From Xylocopa sonorina (lineage: Eukaryota > Arthropoda > Insecta > Hymenoptera > Apidae), in the NCBI RefSeq assembly GCF_050948175.1, contig NC_135204.1, positions 9,043,473 to 9,107,472 of the forward strand: DNA of 64,000 nt. The letters run 5' to 3'. Of this stretch, positions 39,061-51,187 are shown one piece after another. The notes under the pieces are model-generated. The model worked only from the letters and a program-made list of their open reading frames with translations, had not been told where the DNA came from and ran no database searches. Within the stretch, counting starts at the first letter, position 1, and every line of letters starts with the position of its first letter. Position numbers and translations under genes: made by a program.

Positions 39061-40610
39061 TACGCGAGCTTGTAGTCGTTCCAACGGTTTAGAAAATCTG
39101 TTCGAATGTTGATCGTGTAAAATGGTTTTACGACGAGGAGTCGTTTTTGAAGGAAGGGGTTGAATTTTGTTTTAAAGGAACGCGGGGACGATTGATAAGA
39201 GGGGATGTGGAATTTGTGACTCGAGATCACGGGATATAATTGGTTTCGACCGCTCGTAATCGGGTGAACGGTTAATAAAAAATGTCGAGCTGTGCAAAGG
39301 CACGGGTAAAGAAGCGTGTGCCTCGCGAACGGACGGGGCGCATGAAATTAATTTGCACGGCAGGCGATAAATCGACGCGCGTAAATCGCTAATGAGAGTT
39401 ATAAAATTCCTAATTACTCGAAGAGCCCCGGCAGTAATATCGGTACACCCGTGGATCGGAGCGAGATCGCGCGACGTTTCTCTCGGCGATGCACGCGAGC
39501 GACGTTATAATTCCATTGAATTATTAATTCTCGCCTCTCAGTCTCGCTTCTCGTGGACGGAAATTATTTCCCTCTTCAATCGTGCGTTTCCCGTTTCACC
39601 CTCCGCGAGAGAGCGACGCGCGACATAAGCGACGACAGCGCTAGCTTCGACCAAAGGGGAGACAACTTCTCTCTTCTTTCCCGTCTAAAACTATAGTTTT
39701 CTTGCATCGGTAATCGACTTCTAAATAAAAGTCGCGGTCATCGAGCGATACGATTTTACTTCCCCTCGACGAGTATACGTCCCTGCGAGCGTAATTACGC
39801 GACGCTCGACAAATGTACAGACGATTCTTTTTATAAAACCGGCGGAAAGATATATCTGCTGCGCGGTCGTAGCATTTTATCGTGGACATTTTTTTCCTCT
39901 CGAGTTTACGACGATATTTAAGACCGACTTTTTTCCAACCGACGACAGAAGTGTCGGCGATCATGACTTTTCAAATTTGGCCGGAATGGCCCGGATGGTT
40001 GCACGAGTGTCGACAAAAACCCGTTATCTCGCGTTACGTTAATGCTCACGATCAATTTCACTTGCCAGCCCGCAGCTTTCCCTCCCTCGAAGAACGTCGT
40101 CGGCTGCTTAATCGATACCGCGCTTCTAGACTCTCCGACAAACTAAACGCGCTCAGATTATCCACCGTTAGACCACACTTTGCCTCGATTTCCCGACGTC
40201 GCCAAATAATTCAGGTCCCATTGATATTTTATCCCACGGAGCAATTAAACGTAATCACCCCTGATCGAGAAACGGGTCGAGCCTGTCGATACGTGTACGA
40301 AAGGTGGATACAAATGAGTCGTCCGCGAGTATCAAGTGGAACGTCCACAGTCAAGATCAGACGACGATTAACCCGACTCGAAGGAAGCCACCCCCGTTGC
40401 GAAACGAACCGCGTTTCTCCCTCTGTTTTCCCTTTCTTTCTCCCTTTGGCGCTCGTTTACCGAAACTATCAATTGATGCCGAGGCACAAACAGCGGCGGG
40501 CACGGTTTACACACACGCAGCTGCACCCCCGAACAGCGCGGATCCAAACAGAGCGGATATATCTGTTCGTCCATCTGTCGTTGTGTAACGGAACACCGGC
40601 TAATAGTATT

Positions 40611-40628
40611 AGAAATATATATATATAT
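40611..40628. repeat. (AT)n microsatellite
   Basis: Short uninterrupted AT run. No promoter features around it, so not called a TATA box. Confidence 0.85.
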
Positions 40629-41933
40629 GGGTACGACTAAACTACCCCGCTGTCAAACCACTCGATCGACGCACCCTCCGCCCCTCACGCACAGGGATTA
40701 CGTCTGTAAACGCCTACCGTGCCGTCTCTCGATCCAGTTCTACCCCGAAAATCTGCTAAAACGGCTCATTGTGATCGCGCTCGCCACCGTTGAGTCACCG
40801 TTGCGCGGGATCCCGCTGACTCTGTTACGGATTTCCGGTTGATTCTTAGCGGCGCAACGCCGCTCGTAATGGAAATCTTCTTCGAGAGTCCTTCTTCGAG
40901 TCGTTCGATTCGAGGGTGGAAGATTCGAGTGATCCACGGATACGTGACCTTTCTAATTGAATTCTCGTTCGATTTTGCTCTTTGCACTTTTTCATTACCA
41001 CGAACGATCGAAGGTTTGATACCGGGGGTAGAGAGAAGAGAGCAAAAGTGGATGCACGTACGTCGTATTGGTGTATTAATCAGCAGTCGATATCGTTTCG
41101 TGGCAATTTGACGAGCAATCGAGCCCATCGGGGCCCTACTCCTACTATTCGGATTCTAATGCAATATTCCGTAGTGAATGGATGGCAGGCGTGCATACGT
41201 ACGAGATAATTCAATTAACCCCGGGTAACCGGCTTCTAGGAATACAATCCAGGCCCCCGTTGCACCGTGTGTGTACGCTCGGCAAGACTGTAACGAATCG
41301 AGCCGAGTACTTGCCGGATAATTGTAGATATCGCGGTCGAGGGTTTCTTCGAGAGATCGCTGAACAATTAGGCGTTCCCACTTTCGCCTCGTTATCCAGC
41401 GGATCGGATTCGCGCAGTTACGTAGCTGAAAACTATCCGAGGGGCCTCTGTTTCTCTGCACGATTTACAACGAATCTACTCGAGAACGATTCGCGTCCCT
41501 TTCGCGTAATCGTAAATCGCGCTGCTGAAATTCGTAGAACACCGATTCGACAGTGGCGCTTTCGTATTCAAGAAACAGAGAACTCGCGACTCGTGTCTTC
41601 TCTTCCGGTGCTTCTCAATTTTCCAAAGCAAAACGTCGCATCAGTCTATCGAATTTCCGCCTCGATTCCCTCGAACAGTGGCTGGCTCGACCAAGAACGA
41701 AGCACTCCAGCGCGGATGCGACCCTGTTTTATCGCGGCTCGCATTATCCGACGACGCTCGACGATCGATCAACCGCGATCGCGCATCGAGAGGGCTCGAG
41801 GATCACCGGCGCGAACGGAGAATTCGAAAATCGCGGAGGCGCCGCGCAGACGGCGTATCCCAGGTTTTTGTTCGCCTGTTTGCTTGTTTGTTCCGGCCGT
41901 TTCGTCGGTTAGCTACTCGTCTCTACCACCCTT

Positions 41934-41960
41934 CTTCTTCTTCTTCTTCCTCTCGCTGTT
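41934..41960. repeat. (TTC)n short microsatellite
   Basis: About seven TTC units, then TCC-rich sequence; encodes the poly-Ser run of a chance reading frame. Confidence 0.85.
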
Positions 41961-43333
41961 CCCATCCGCCACCCTCTCGCGTCAGTCGCTCCTCGCTCGC
42001 GCGTACGCGGATTGATCCGTGCGAATTTACACGCTCGACGCGCGCGCGACCAAGTGACTCGTCGAGAATTTTCCACCACCTCCGTGTCTCCCTTTGTCCA
42101 CCCTCCGTCGCCCCTCTTATCGAGAGGGATGTTCGTCGCGCAAAGGCGGAGAGAGCGCTCTTTGGAATCGTCGAACGGAATAGTTGCAACCCTTCGTGGC
42201 GATCGGCTAATTGGTTTGTCGTCGTTGTCGCGCGTTTTCGTCCGCTCGTGTCGTCCCGCGGCCGCCACCAGTCGCGCTCGGTTCGACGGAGTTCCGAGGG
42301 AAAGGCGGTGGCCCTGGACGGGGATGGAACTCGGCCTGAACGGCGTGACACTATTCCTGGAATGCGGGAATCACCACGGCTGTGTTTCAGTTCATATTAC
42401 CCACGTTTCGCGGTAAGCAATACTCGGGTGTACGATTACGGCTGTTTGTCGTCAGCAAAATCCAGCCACCGGTCTACGGTCGTGATTAACGATCTTTTTT
42501 CTCGTTTCTCCATGAACCTCGACGGGTCTGAGTGGAGGAAGACGAATAAGTGGAGTACCTCAGAGCTGAAGCTAGATGCAGGCGATCGAGGTGTCGGTTA
42601 AACGTTCCCTCGTTAACGGGAATTACAACCATTTGCATAAGGTGATTGCAGTTATCGCGATGTGTCGCGTAGATAACGAAAGATAGGAGAAAACGAGATG
42701 TCTTCCATCGAGAAAGCACGAGGCACGCGTGCGTTCTGGCGAGGACACCTGCGACGAGTTTCGTCACGCAACAGCCATTACTGTCGCGAGCGATTCCCTG
42801 TCGAAAACGAAGTCGGTTCATCTCTGTTTCCCGACCGAGCCCCTCGATCGCACCAATCACTCGCGACGACTTTATCCAACGTCTCTCGATCGTTTCTCGA
42901 GCATCTTCGCCGCGTAACATCATACTTCCGGTGGAAACGGTGGGGTATGCCTCTCTGTCTCTCGATGGCGACGCAGAAGGGCGGCCAACGAAAACTGGCC
43001 AGGTTCCCGTTTGCGCAAAGGCAGTCGGTTACGCGTTGGTCGGTGCTGGCGTTAAATTCAGCCGTCAGAGAGCTTTCACCGGGGTTCAGCAACAGCGTCA
43101 GCGACTCTGCTCCCTCGGATTCGCACGGCACCGCGTTCGCCACGAGCAACCACCGCCCCCGCGCGCTCTCGCCGTCTCTCTGTGCTCGCGCGCGTACGTA
43201 TCGCTAGCTAACCGACTCGTCACGCACATGCTGCGACGACCTTTTGCATCAAAAGCTTTGTTTATGGGCCGAGGAGATTTATAGGCCGCGCGACGATGTA
43301 CGCGGCCGGTATGCGCCATGCCTGTTAGATCTT

Positions 43334-43355
43334 TCTCTCTCTCTCTCTCTCTCTC
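43334..43355. repeat. (TC)n microsatellite
   Basis: TC dinucleotide run followed by imperfect TC sequence. Confidence 0.9.
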
Positions 43356-43659
43356 GCTCTCTTCGTTCTCGAAATACGACGCGCCGCGGGTGAAGCTGGT
43401 CCCCGTCGAGGAATCGCGACAGGTAGGAATGGCTGGCTCGCTCGATCGCGTGGAAAACCGGGGCCTCGATAAAAGTTTCGATAGTTTATCATAGCTTCGG
43501 AAAGTTACGATACAGCTGTCTGGGATCGTTGGTTTTCGTTAGTCGCGGGTAAACGGGACGGACGACGGACTCGTGCGTCGCTTCGGAACCGAGAAGTGGC
43601 CTCCAAGTTTTAACGTTGGAATCGTTGAAGAGCTTTCTTTCGAACTTTGACCAAGTATC

Positions 43660-43680
43660 GTGTGTGTGTGTGTGTGTGTG
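43660..43680. repeat. (GT)n microsatellite
   Basis: About ten GT units; the clearest GT/CA run noticed in the window. Confidence 0.9.
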
Positions 43681-45988
43681 CGAGAACTTGTAGGGGATAA
43701 AAATTAATGGCACTTTAGTAGGTGAAGTTGCTTAGGTTCCGTGTATGGTACGAACGTTGTGGAACAAACTTCGAAGCTCGCGACCGATTAGTTGTCCTTC
43801 GACTGGGGATCGTTCCACGAAGAACGCATAAAAATATCGTTATCTACCGGTTATCCGTGGATTATCTCTTGGAAGATCGCAACGAGATTGGCAGACGTCG
43901 CGTCCCTTAATTAATCGGGACGTCGCGCGAGATTCAGCGCAGAATCCAAACACGTCACTCCGGGTAAACGAATTGTCGGGCGGCGAGCGAGAAATAAAAT
44001 CGCGGGAGCGCAAGAAGCGCGTCGAGCGACGGTGAAAACACCTTCAAAGGAAATGCACATCAGCGGACAGAGATTTACGGGGATGATATAGAACGGGTTG
44101 TTTTTATCCGCGCCGACGAGACCAACAAAACGCACGATATCCGCTCCGTAGACCGGTCGATGCCAGCGAGATCGAGCTATCGCCTGTCGAAGCCTTGTCC
44201 ATCTTTAGACTTCGCTCCGCGATTAATACCGCGGATAGGATCGAGGAACAAAAATATTTCATTCAACGCAGGTTGACACGATCTGCATTCGCCTCTGATC
44301 ACCACTCTGGCTACGCGATTTATCGACCGATAGACGGGGTCCGCTCGATGGAGAAACCTCGCGGTTTTATTAGTTCGTTATTCTTCTCATCACCCTCTGA
44401 CATTATTCGCATCTAATTCCCAGGTGGTATCTCTCGATCTTACACGCGTATTATTATCGGTAACAAGCCTTCGCTACACAGTTGCGCGGTGCCTTCGTAG
44501 TACGTAATTAGAACCTATCCGAAGGTGAACGAAAAAGAATCTGGTAGCTGGCATCTAAAAAAAAAAAGGGAGCGTACCAAACCTCTGTCCACTGCTGCGC
44601 GGGGAAGGCTAATTAAAAGTCGAATCTCACGGAACAAATGACCGATCGACCGCCTCTATCCTCGAGCACCGACAGGCGAGCGCTAAGTGGTTTCTGCAAT
44701 AAATGTATCACGTCGCGGAATCGTTGGTCAGGACGGGGCTCGAGAATGGAAACGGTATACACCGCGAGGCACGATCGAGGAACAAAGTGTTAACGACGAG
44801 GCTCCGTTGCTCCGGCAATTACGCATTAGATCTTACTTTCGCGGCCGGTCGCAGATGCCTGCTCAGCTCTGCTCGCGATCATTACCCGCATTAAAACCCC
44901 GATCGGATCGGTGGATACGCTGATTGGCCGATGGTGAACGCACACCGCTGGGATCCGGTCGCCTGGAAACTCCTTATTTAGCGGGGCCCGTATTATACAA
45001 GAAAATACGGAATATCTGCCGCGGACTATCTCCGCATGGCCGAGCCGAGCCGATCCTAATAAAAGCACCGCGCCATCGTGCTGGTCGCCGATCTCTTATC
45101 CGCTCCGCCGCCTCCTCGAACGCGTCCGCTTTAATCCTCTATCACCGTGCCGAGCGTTTTGCATCGAGTCTCAATTTTCTTGCCACCAGAGCCATTCGCG
45201 AGCCGCCGCGGATCAGATTGGATGTTCCGCGCGAGCGACGTCCGATCGATCGCTTTCGCAGGATTTCGCGGAAGCGTGTGTCAGGATGATCGATAGCGCT
45301 AGGTGGCGGAGCAACGAAATCCAAGGATCGTGGTTACGAGTTTCGTTTCTTAAACTTCCTCCACCGTTCGATTAAAGTGTTCTCTCTCTCTCTTTGCGTC
45401 TCTCTGAAGAGAGATGAACGAGATGTACAGCGAAGAGGAACGATAGACGCGTGTAGAGACGGGTGTGTATAGAAGAGAGGCGCGTCGAGAAACGTGGACC
45501 GGCGAAATTGAATGTCGCGACGAGTGTCGAGCGCGAGGACGACGCGTTCGAACATCGATACACTGGCCGCCCCGTAGGTGTCCGTTCCCGGTGTGGCGGG
45601 GAACGCGTCTCGTTACGTGGTGTGCGCGCGTATACACGGTGCGGTGGGTGCGCGGCGTAAAAAAAAGCGCGTGAAAGAAAAGGCAGGAAGCGGCGGCCGT
45701 GTTTCTCCGTCCTGCTCGGGTCGTGGTCGCGGGACGAATGCCGCGCCAGTCTCCGTCCTCGTCTCGCGGACCCCCCACCCTGCGGTTCCGGCGATTCCGC
45801 GCGTTCCGCGGCACAGGGAACCCCCCACCGTGCGGCTGAGTGTTGGCGAGCTGGTGGGGGGTTGGGGGTTCGCGGAGGGCGGAGCCAGTTCATGCCACGC
45901 CTCGTCGCGTTGCCCGTTTACCAGCCAGGCGCGCTCGTCAAATGTTTTTCGTCGCGGATTATGACGCGGTCTGCGCGATTACGACCGT

Positions 45989-46062
45989 CTCTCTCTCTCT
46001 TTCTCTCTCTCTTGCTCTCTGTCCTTTTCCGTGTCTCTCTCTCTTCGTGTCTCTCTCGCTCG
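45989..46062. repeat. TC-rich low-complexity tract
   Basis: Imperfect CTCTCT with TGT and TTT interruptions. Source of Leu/Ser-rich chance frames (SLSLSL). Confidence 0.85.
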
Positions 46063-46608
46063 CACGGCTTCTCTTCTCTACTCTTCTCGTCCAACAGTAT
46101 GCACCGCTCTTTGTCCCCTTATCCCTGTTCTTTCCCTTTTTCCCTCTATCTTTAAGCGCTTTCCTCTCCTCGAGGCTGGATCCATCCCGACTCTTTCCCT
46201 TTCTTTCGTCCTCCCCACCCCCTGCGTCGGTCCGGCTGGACTCTCCTTCTAGGACGCGAAGTTCGCTGTTGCCCCAGCCCGTCGGACGCGCGTTCCTGCC
46301 TGGCCACCGCCGCTGTTGCCTACGTCTCGTCTCGTTCCTACCACCGCCGGCTCGAGTCCTACCACGATCGTCCTCTCTCCGTGCGAGCAGCGTTTTATCC
46401 GCGCGTATATCGATCCGCGTACCGCTCTTCTCCTTGGATCGTACGGTGAACAGAGGAACTTGCTCGTCGATTCAGCAACGAACACCGCGCGTAGAAGCGC
46501 TGGCACAATGAAAAGGGTTCCACGAGGGTGGAGGAGGAGGTGGTGCGCGCGGCCAATCGGTGACACACGCTCCACGCACGGCGTCGCGTTCGCGATTCCG
46601 CCGATACC

Positions 46609-46653
46609 GCGGTTCCGCGCGCTCCTATCGAGCGCGCGTAGCCACGGAACCGC
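46609..46653. repeat. long GC-rich hairpin with bulge
   Basis: Outer arms GCGGTTCCG (46609-46617) and CGGAACCGC (46645-46653) are perfect. Inside them CGCGCT and AGCGCG pair perfectly around a 7-nt loop, leaving an 8-nt bulge on the 3' side. About 15 pairs in 45 nt. No gene context; about 5.5 kb upstream of omb exon 1. Confidence 0.6.
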
Positions 46654-48899
46654 ATGATGGAACTCGTTTTGTTCCCGTCGAGTGCCGGTTCTAGGGCCCA
46701 CTACGGCGGTTGTTTACCACCGTCGAGATGGAACGCGTTTCAGGGGCCGCTCTCGAGCGAATCGGCCAGAGGAACGCGTCTGCTCGTGGATATTGATTGA
46801 TGAGTCATTAATGCTCGATTCGAGGATTCCGTCCAGGGACGGAGACACGCGTCCGCGAGTCGAGAACAAAGAGGGGAGGCACGCTGACCGAAAGTGCTGT
46901 TTTACGTATCGATATATCCGCGTTACGATCGTGTATCGCGCGCGAGAAGAGCCGTCGAGCAGCCGCGAGATAGTAAACTGCGAGCTCTGCAACGAGCAAA
47001 GCCTAAAGCGTTCCTACCTTGGATCGCGCTTCTCCGTTTACGCGTTTGAACCAAGTTCCCCTCGATTTTATTAGAAACCGCGCGCATCCTCCAATGCACG
47101 ATCAAAGATTTCGAAACGAGATACTTTCCCAACCGTGCACTGGGCTCGATACAGTAATACTCGATCCGGTGCAGCTTGTTGCTGCTATCGCGGGCAAAGT
47201 TTGCAACAACTCGCGGAACGGCCGCGCGTCTCAGAACCGTCGAAACCGATGTTAAGCAGTATCGATCGAGCCGGGAGAAGAGCCGGGCTCTTTGTATCGC
47301 GCGTAACCCGCGTTTCTTTGCCGCGGGACGGAAAGAAGGGCGCAAACTTCTTTCGCAGTTACTTTTCCTTTCGAAATCACTTTCCTACCGTCCGTAACCC
47401 TCTCGTCCCGGTTCTACGAGAAACCAATTATCCAAAGTGAAACCGTCCCGCTGGCCATTTCGCCGCGGTTTCTTCCGAGAAACGGCATATATTTAAAATA
47501 GGCACCGTTCCACGGTGAAAGGAATCAGCTTTGTTTCGAGCAAAGTGGCGAGAACTTCGTTGGCTAGAAACGCGTTCGTTAGAAGCTTCGAGGTTACTCG
47601 TTGCTGTTAAACGGGAGCTGTTAGGTGTTTGGGTGTACCTTGGGAGCGATGCTCGTTCGTTTCGAGTAGCCGTTGCTTCGCCAGACACTCGACAGCTGAC
47701 GATACACGCGCTAACGCGATACACGAAGGGGAACGGCGCTTGTAACAATAATGGCAGCTTCTAAGAGGACGCGTATGAGATTCGATAGATAGTTCCGCTA
47801 CTTTTGGGATAATTTTCCATCTTCAGTTTGGACCGTTTTCAAAATTCTCAGGGACGAAGTTGTCGCTGAAAAATATTGGGAATCGAAAACGGAGCGATGG
47901 ATGGTGGAGCGCATAATAGGCTTTTGTGACGATAAACGGTGCTCGAAACACGAACGGCAGCCGAATCGATCATGGTCTCTCTCGTTGCACTCTGTTTACA
48001 GTGACCATGCGATTCGCGATACGCGTGAACGGGTCCCGGAACGTAGCCGCGAGCAGATTCGAGTATCGCGGTTAAATCACTTGCAGACAATACGTGATCA
48101 GCGCGTGTATTATCTTATTCAGCGTATCATCCGGCGCGGAATCGACGGTATTCGCATTCGTACACGCTCGTTAGTTAATCGATTGGTTTTGCGCCGAGCG
48201 AGACTCGTCGAACGCGATATCCCACGAAGCGAGGAGGACCGATGCAGGCAATTTGGAGCGCGAGCAGTAACTCGAGGAGTAACTTTATCCGCGGACGCGA
48301 GTCGGACGAGTGTCTCCTGGCACTCCGCAGCCAGCAGAGTTCGATAATTAAAACAGCTACTCGTGCTCGTTTCGAGCGGTCGCTCGAAACAGTGGGTCAG
48401 GAAGGCGATTCGCGAAGAAAACTCGATCTCCCGCATCGACCGTCCCTCGTGAAAGATTCACAAACGAGAAGAACCGCGGAGCAGAAAATCGAATCGTCGA
48501 ACCTTCCCCAACAGCGTTCGCCCGAGGCGTTCTCGTCTCCTCAGTTCAGAACGCTAACCGAGAAACTTGCGAGCCCGGCTCCCGAAACGTCTCGGACGAT
48601 CCTCGTACCCTCGCCAAACTCCTCGATTCTCGAAAACCAAAATCTCCCAATCCAATTTTCCGGCAGAAACTCCACGGTAGAGCCACGGGTGCATACCGGG
48701 TCGCTCATAAGTGCGCGAGAAACGAAACGCCGTCGAATCCCAAGCGGTGTTCCGCGGACCGATTTCCGTGCGTGTGGCTATCGCACACAAAGTGTTTCTG
48801 GAAATCACTGTGGCGGTGGAAAAGCTCTCGCGGATTTGGCAACACTGCGACGCGTTGGGCGTCTCGGTAACACTCGACGGCGCGAAGGACGAGGAACCA

Positions 48900-48960
48900 C
48901 CAGAAAGAGAGAGAAAGAGAGAGAGAGAGAGAGAAAGGGAGAGAAAGAGAGAGAGAAAGT
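48900..48960. repeat. GA-rich low-complexity tract
   Basis: GAGAGAAAGAGAG-type sequence. It supplies the RERERE segment of the longest open frame in the window (48242-49252), a strong hint that the frame is not a gene. Confidence 0.85.
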
Positions 48961-49997
48961 CGTGGCAACAGTGGTGGAGGGGCGGAACCGTGTCGTGGAA
49001 GGGGAGAAGGTGCCGAAGGGACGCGCGAGATTGACGTGGAACAGGGTTGTGTGCGAGTATCACGTGACACGCGGCGGTGGGATTCGAACGGAACGGTGGG
49101 GAACGTGTGGGCGTGGCCAGCGGTTTCTCCTCCGTCGACGATACCCGCGATGCACCGCGCAAGACGCGGCGAAACGACCAGCTCGAAGGTGGACTCGCGG
49201 CGGGGGCGAGCGGGGAGGGAACGCGCGGGGTGACGCGAGTGACGGTGGCTAGCGCGAATTTTGGCACAGCTCGCGAAAATTTCTCACTCGGCTTTTCGCG
49301 GAAAACTCTCGGACGGCTCTCGACACGGCCAATCGGCTTGAATTATGACTGATGAAGTGCCGTTCCGGATTAATGGGGAAAACCGGCTGGCGAGGGTCTC
49401 AGTCGATGTAAACTCGGCCCGTTGCCGGGTGTGGAACACGATACGGTTGGGATGCGAATTCCTTTTGGTCCTGGACCAGAGGTACTCGCGACTAAAATTG
49501 GAGGCTGCAGGGAGACGGTATGATTATAGCCACGGGGCGAACGAGACGTTCCTTTCGCGATTCTTCGTTGAAACCTCGGTGATACTTCGATCGTTCCAAT
49601 CGACATATATACACGCAACATTTTTTTCAATCGATTCAACAATCACACCACGAACGATCGTGATCGTTAACAGCAAACAGAAGTAATTGGAAGATCCATC
49701 TCGCGCGACAATTACCATAAAATATACTCATCGTTCTCTACGAAAGAAAAAAAAAAGAAAAAAAACCTGGCACCCTGCAAACACTCTCCATCGAACACCT
49801 CTCCGAGCACTCTCGTTCGTGAAAGCATCACGGCGTTATCGCTCTAACGGCAGTGATCCCGTGAAAATCCAGCGACGTGTCAATCGTCGGAGCGTTCTCT
49901 CTAGAGCGAAGCTTCGAGCAACGTCGATCGCCGTTCTCTTCCTCCTCTCGTCCCTCGTACCCCCGCCTCGAGCTGTGGCAGAACCCGCGGGGAGGGT

Positions 49998-50028
49998 GGT
50001 GTTAATGGGCGTACTCGCGGTTAACACC
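49998..50028. repeat. 8-bp inverted repeat GGTGTTAA/TTAACACC
   Basis: Perfect arms 49998-50005 and 50021-50028 with a 15-nt spacer, at the upstream edge of the putative promoter block. Short; listed because several inverted repeats cluster here. Confidence 0.45.
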
Positions 50029-50099
50029 CTTAAAACCCGTCTCTGGTGGAGGGGGTTATCGCGGCGAGAGAGAAGAGCGTCGAAGCAACGTCGCGCGGA

Positions 50100-50115
50100 A
50101 CTCGGCTAGCCGAGT
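50100..50115. repeat. 16-bp perfect palindrome
   Basis: ACTCGGCTAGCCGAGT equals its own reverse complement. It lies in the CpG-rich block upstream of the omb leader. No factor recognised with confidence. Confidence 0.7.
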
Positions 50116-50210
50116 GGTGGGGGCGACGGGATAACGAAGACGGAGAGGGGAATCTGTCCGGCGGACGGAGACAGAGGGAACGTCGGAAAAGGCGTCGAGA
50201 GCAACGCCGC

Positions 50211-50238
50211 TCGGATTGGCGCCGGAACGCCAATCCGA
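50211..50238. promoter_or_regulatory. 11-bp inverted repeat holding head-to-head CCAAT boxes
   Basis: TCGGATTGGCG (50211-50221) and CGCCAATCCGA (50228-50238) are perfect reverse complements with a 6-nt spacer, so an ATTGG and a CCAAT face each other. CCAAT boxes are NF-Y sites; they usually sit 60-100 bp before a start site. Here they are about 206-233 bp before the 50444 initiator, so function is only suggested. Confidence 0.45.
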
Positions 50239-50443
50239 ACTACGAGCGCTCATTATCGCCCGGTGTCGCTCGTGGTGGGGTACTCGTAGACGGATCGCGC
50301 CCTCCTGGTCTCGCAGCCGTCGACGCTATTTCCATTCTTGTCGCGTGCACGGGTGCAACGTCGACTAGGTTGTCGCGGCGGGTTCCCCCACCGCGTGTCC
50401 CTGGAACGGTCTAAGGGGAAGGGAGGAGGAGCCCCTGCACCTC

Positions 50444-50455
50444 TCAGTCTCAGTC
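50444..50455 (+). promoter_or_regulatory. tandem insect initiator-like words (TCAGTC x2)
   Basis: Two adjacent TCAGTC hexamers matching the insect Inr consensus TCAGTY, inside the CpG-rich block about 1.67 kb before the upstream ATG of omb. No TATA box at -30. A six-base match is weak by itself; position is the main support. Confidence 0.25.
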
Positions 50456-50652
50456 TTCGCGTCGCTGCCCTCCAGCATTCACGCCTCCCGCGTCCGTTCG
50501 GCGGCGCAGGCACACTCCGTCCCGTCTGTACACACGCACACGCGCGCGAACCGTCTCCTCACCTCCACGCGCCCCTCCCGCCCCCGTGGTCGTCTACACG
50601 TAGACGCGCGCGTACACACGCCCTGAATCCGGACGAGGACTTTAGCACACCA

Positions 50653-50685
50653 ACACCTCCGCGGGAGGTGTGGGGGTGAGCCCCC
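50653..50685. repeat. two back-to-back perfect stem-loops
   Basis: ACACCTCC / GGAGGTGT (8 bp, 3-nt loop, 50653-50671) is followed at once by GGGGG-TGAG-CCCCC (50672-50685). If the transcript starts at 50444/50450 these would be structured RNA near the cap; if not, they are promoter palindromes. Confidence 0.6.
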
Positions 50686-50725
50686 AGAGGAGGTGTCAAT
50701 CCTAGCGCTGCTCAGTGACCATCGC

Positions 50726-50735
50726 GGCGCCACCC
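50726..50735 (-). promoter_or_regulatory. CTCF-like site GGGTGGCGCC at the omb promoter
   Basis: Reverse strand of GGCGCCACCC, close to the CTCF core, placed between T-box half-sites. Promoter-proximal CTCF sites are common in insects; this one is a near, not full, match. Confidence 0.3.
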
Positions 50736-50820
50736 AAGTAACACCTTTCGTCCGGCTCTCCAGGCCCCGGCCGAGGCAAACCAGCGCGCACAGCACCGAG
50801 CCGAGCGTATCCGGAGTCGC

Positions 50821-50841
50821 CTAGAGAGGGCCTCTCTCTAG
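50821..50841. promoter_or_regulatory. GAGA-type near-palindrome
   Basis: CTAGAGAG, a short centre, then CTCTCTCTAG. It presents GAGAG on both strands, the word bound by GAGA factor at paused developmental promoters. It lies between the 50712 and 51240 initiator-like words. Confidence 0.35.
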
Positions 50842-51000
50842 CCGCGGTTCTTCTCTTTTTTTTTTTTTGCCTCTCCTCTCACACGCCTGCGTTTCGCGTG
50901 CGGATAGACGCGTCCGAACTGTCCACGGTACACGCTCGCCTTGTGTCGTCCGGCCGTCGGACGGAGCACCATCCTCCGCTCTCTCGCGCGTTCTCGAGAC

Positions 51001-51053
51001 GAGACGACGACGACGACTGCGACGGCTACGACGACGACGACTACGACGACTGT
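51001..51053. repeat. imperfect (GAC/ACG)n triplet repeat
   Basis: GACGACGAC, GACTGCGAC, GACGACGACTAC and similar triplets in the putative promoter/leader. Open in several frames on both strands. Confidence 0.8.
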
Positions 51054-51187
51054 CGAACCGTACCGCGACTTGACACGAGACCACGATCGCGACGAAGACA
51101 CGAGGACGAAGACGTACCCTGGGTTCGGTCGACGTGCTCGCGTACACACGGCGTATCAGCCGCGTTCAACCGCGTCTCGAGTTAGTG

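Larger units (their letters stand above)
39061..45988. other. intergenic, CpG-rich with large chance open frames
   Basis: Open frames of 252, 277 and 307 codons occur on the + strand (39882-40640, 41182-42015, 41678-42601), but they overlap in different frames and are Arg/Ser-dominated. They contain no domain I can name and coincide with rising CpG content, which lowers stop frequency. No gene called. Confidence 0.5.
46063..49997. other. upstream flank of omb, CpG-rich, no separate gene seen
   Basis: Holds the GC-rich hairpin at 46.61 kb, the GA tract at 48.90 kb and the longest open frame of the window (48242-49252, 336 codons), judged non-coding. A5-A8 runs at 49750-49765. Probably proximal regulatory DNA of omb. 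Confidence 0.45.
50653..50746. promoter_or_regulatory. cluster of four T-box half-sites near the omb promoter
   Basis: ACACCT at 50653-50658 (read as bases 53-58 of that block) and AGGTGT at 50666-50671 form an inverted pair spaced by 7 bp, with the same head-to-head polarity as the classical Brachyury palindrome. AGGTGTCA follows at 50691-50698 and ACACCT at 50741-50746. AGGTGT is the core half-site bound by T-box proteins. In a 64 kb window roughly 30 copies on both strands are expected by chance, so four in 94 bp is dense. The likely meaning is auto- or cross-regulation by T-box factors (inference). Confidence 0.45.

Noticed and set aside
41182..42601. Overlapping 277- and 307-codon frames on the + strand
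   Set aside because: Different frames over the same DNA, poly-Ser from a TTC repeat, no motif, no splice logic. Chance frames.
48242..49252. Longest open frame in the window (336 codons, + strand)
   Set aside because: Arg/Ser/Glu-dominated, includes a RERERE segment made by a GA microsatellite, has no recognisable domain, and overlaps a 237-codon frame on the other strand. Best explained by stop-poor CpG-rich sequence.
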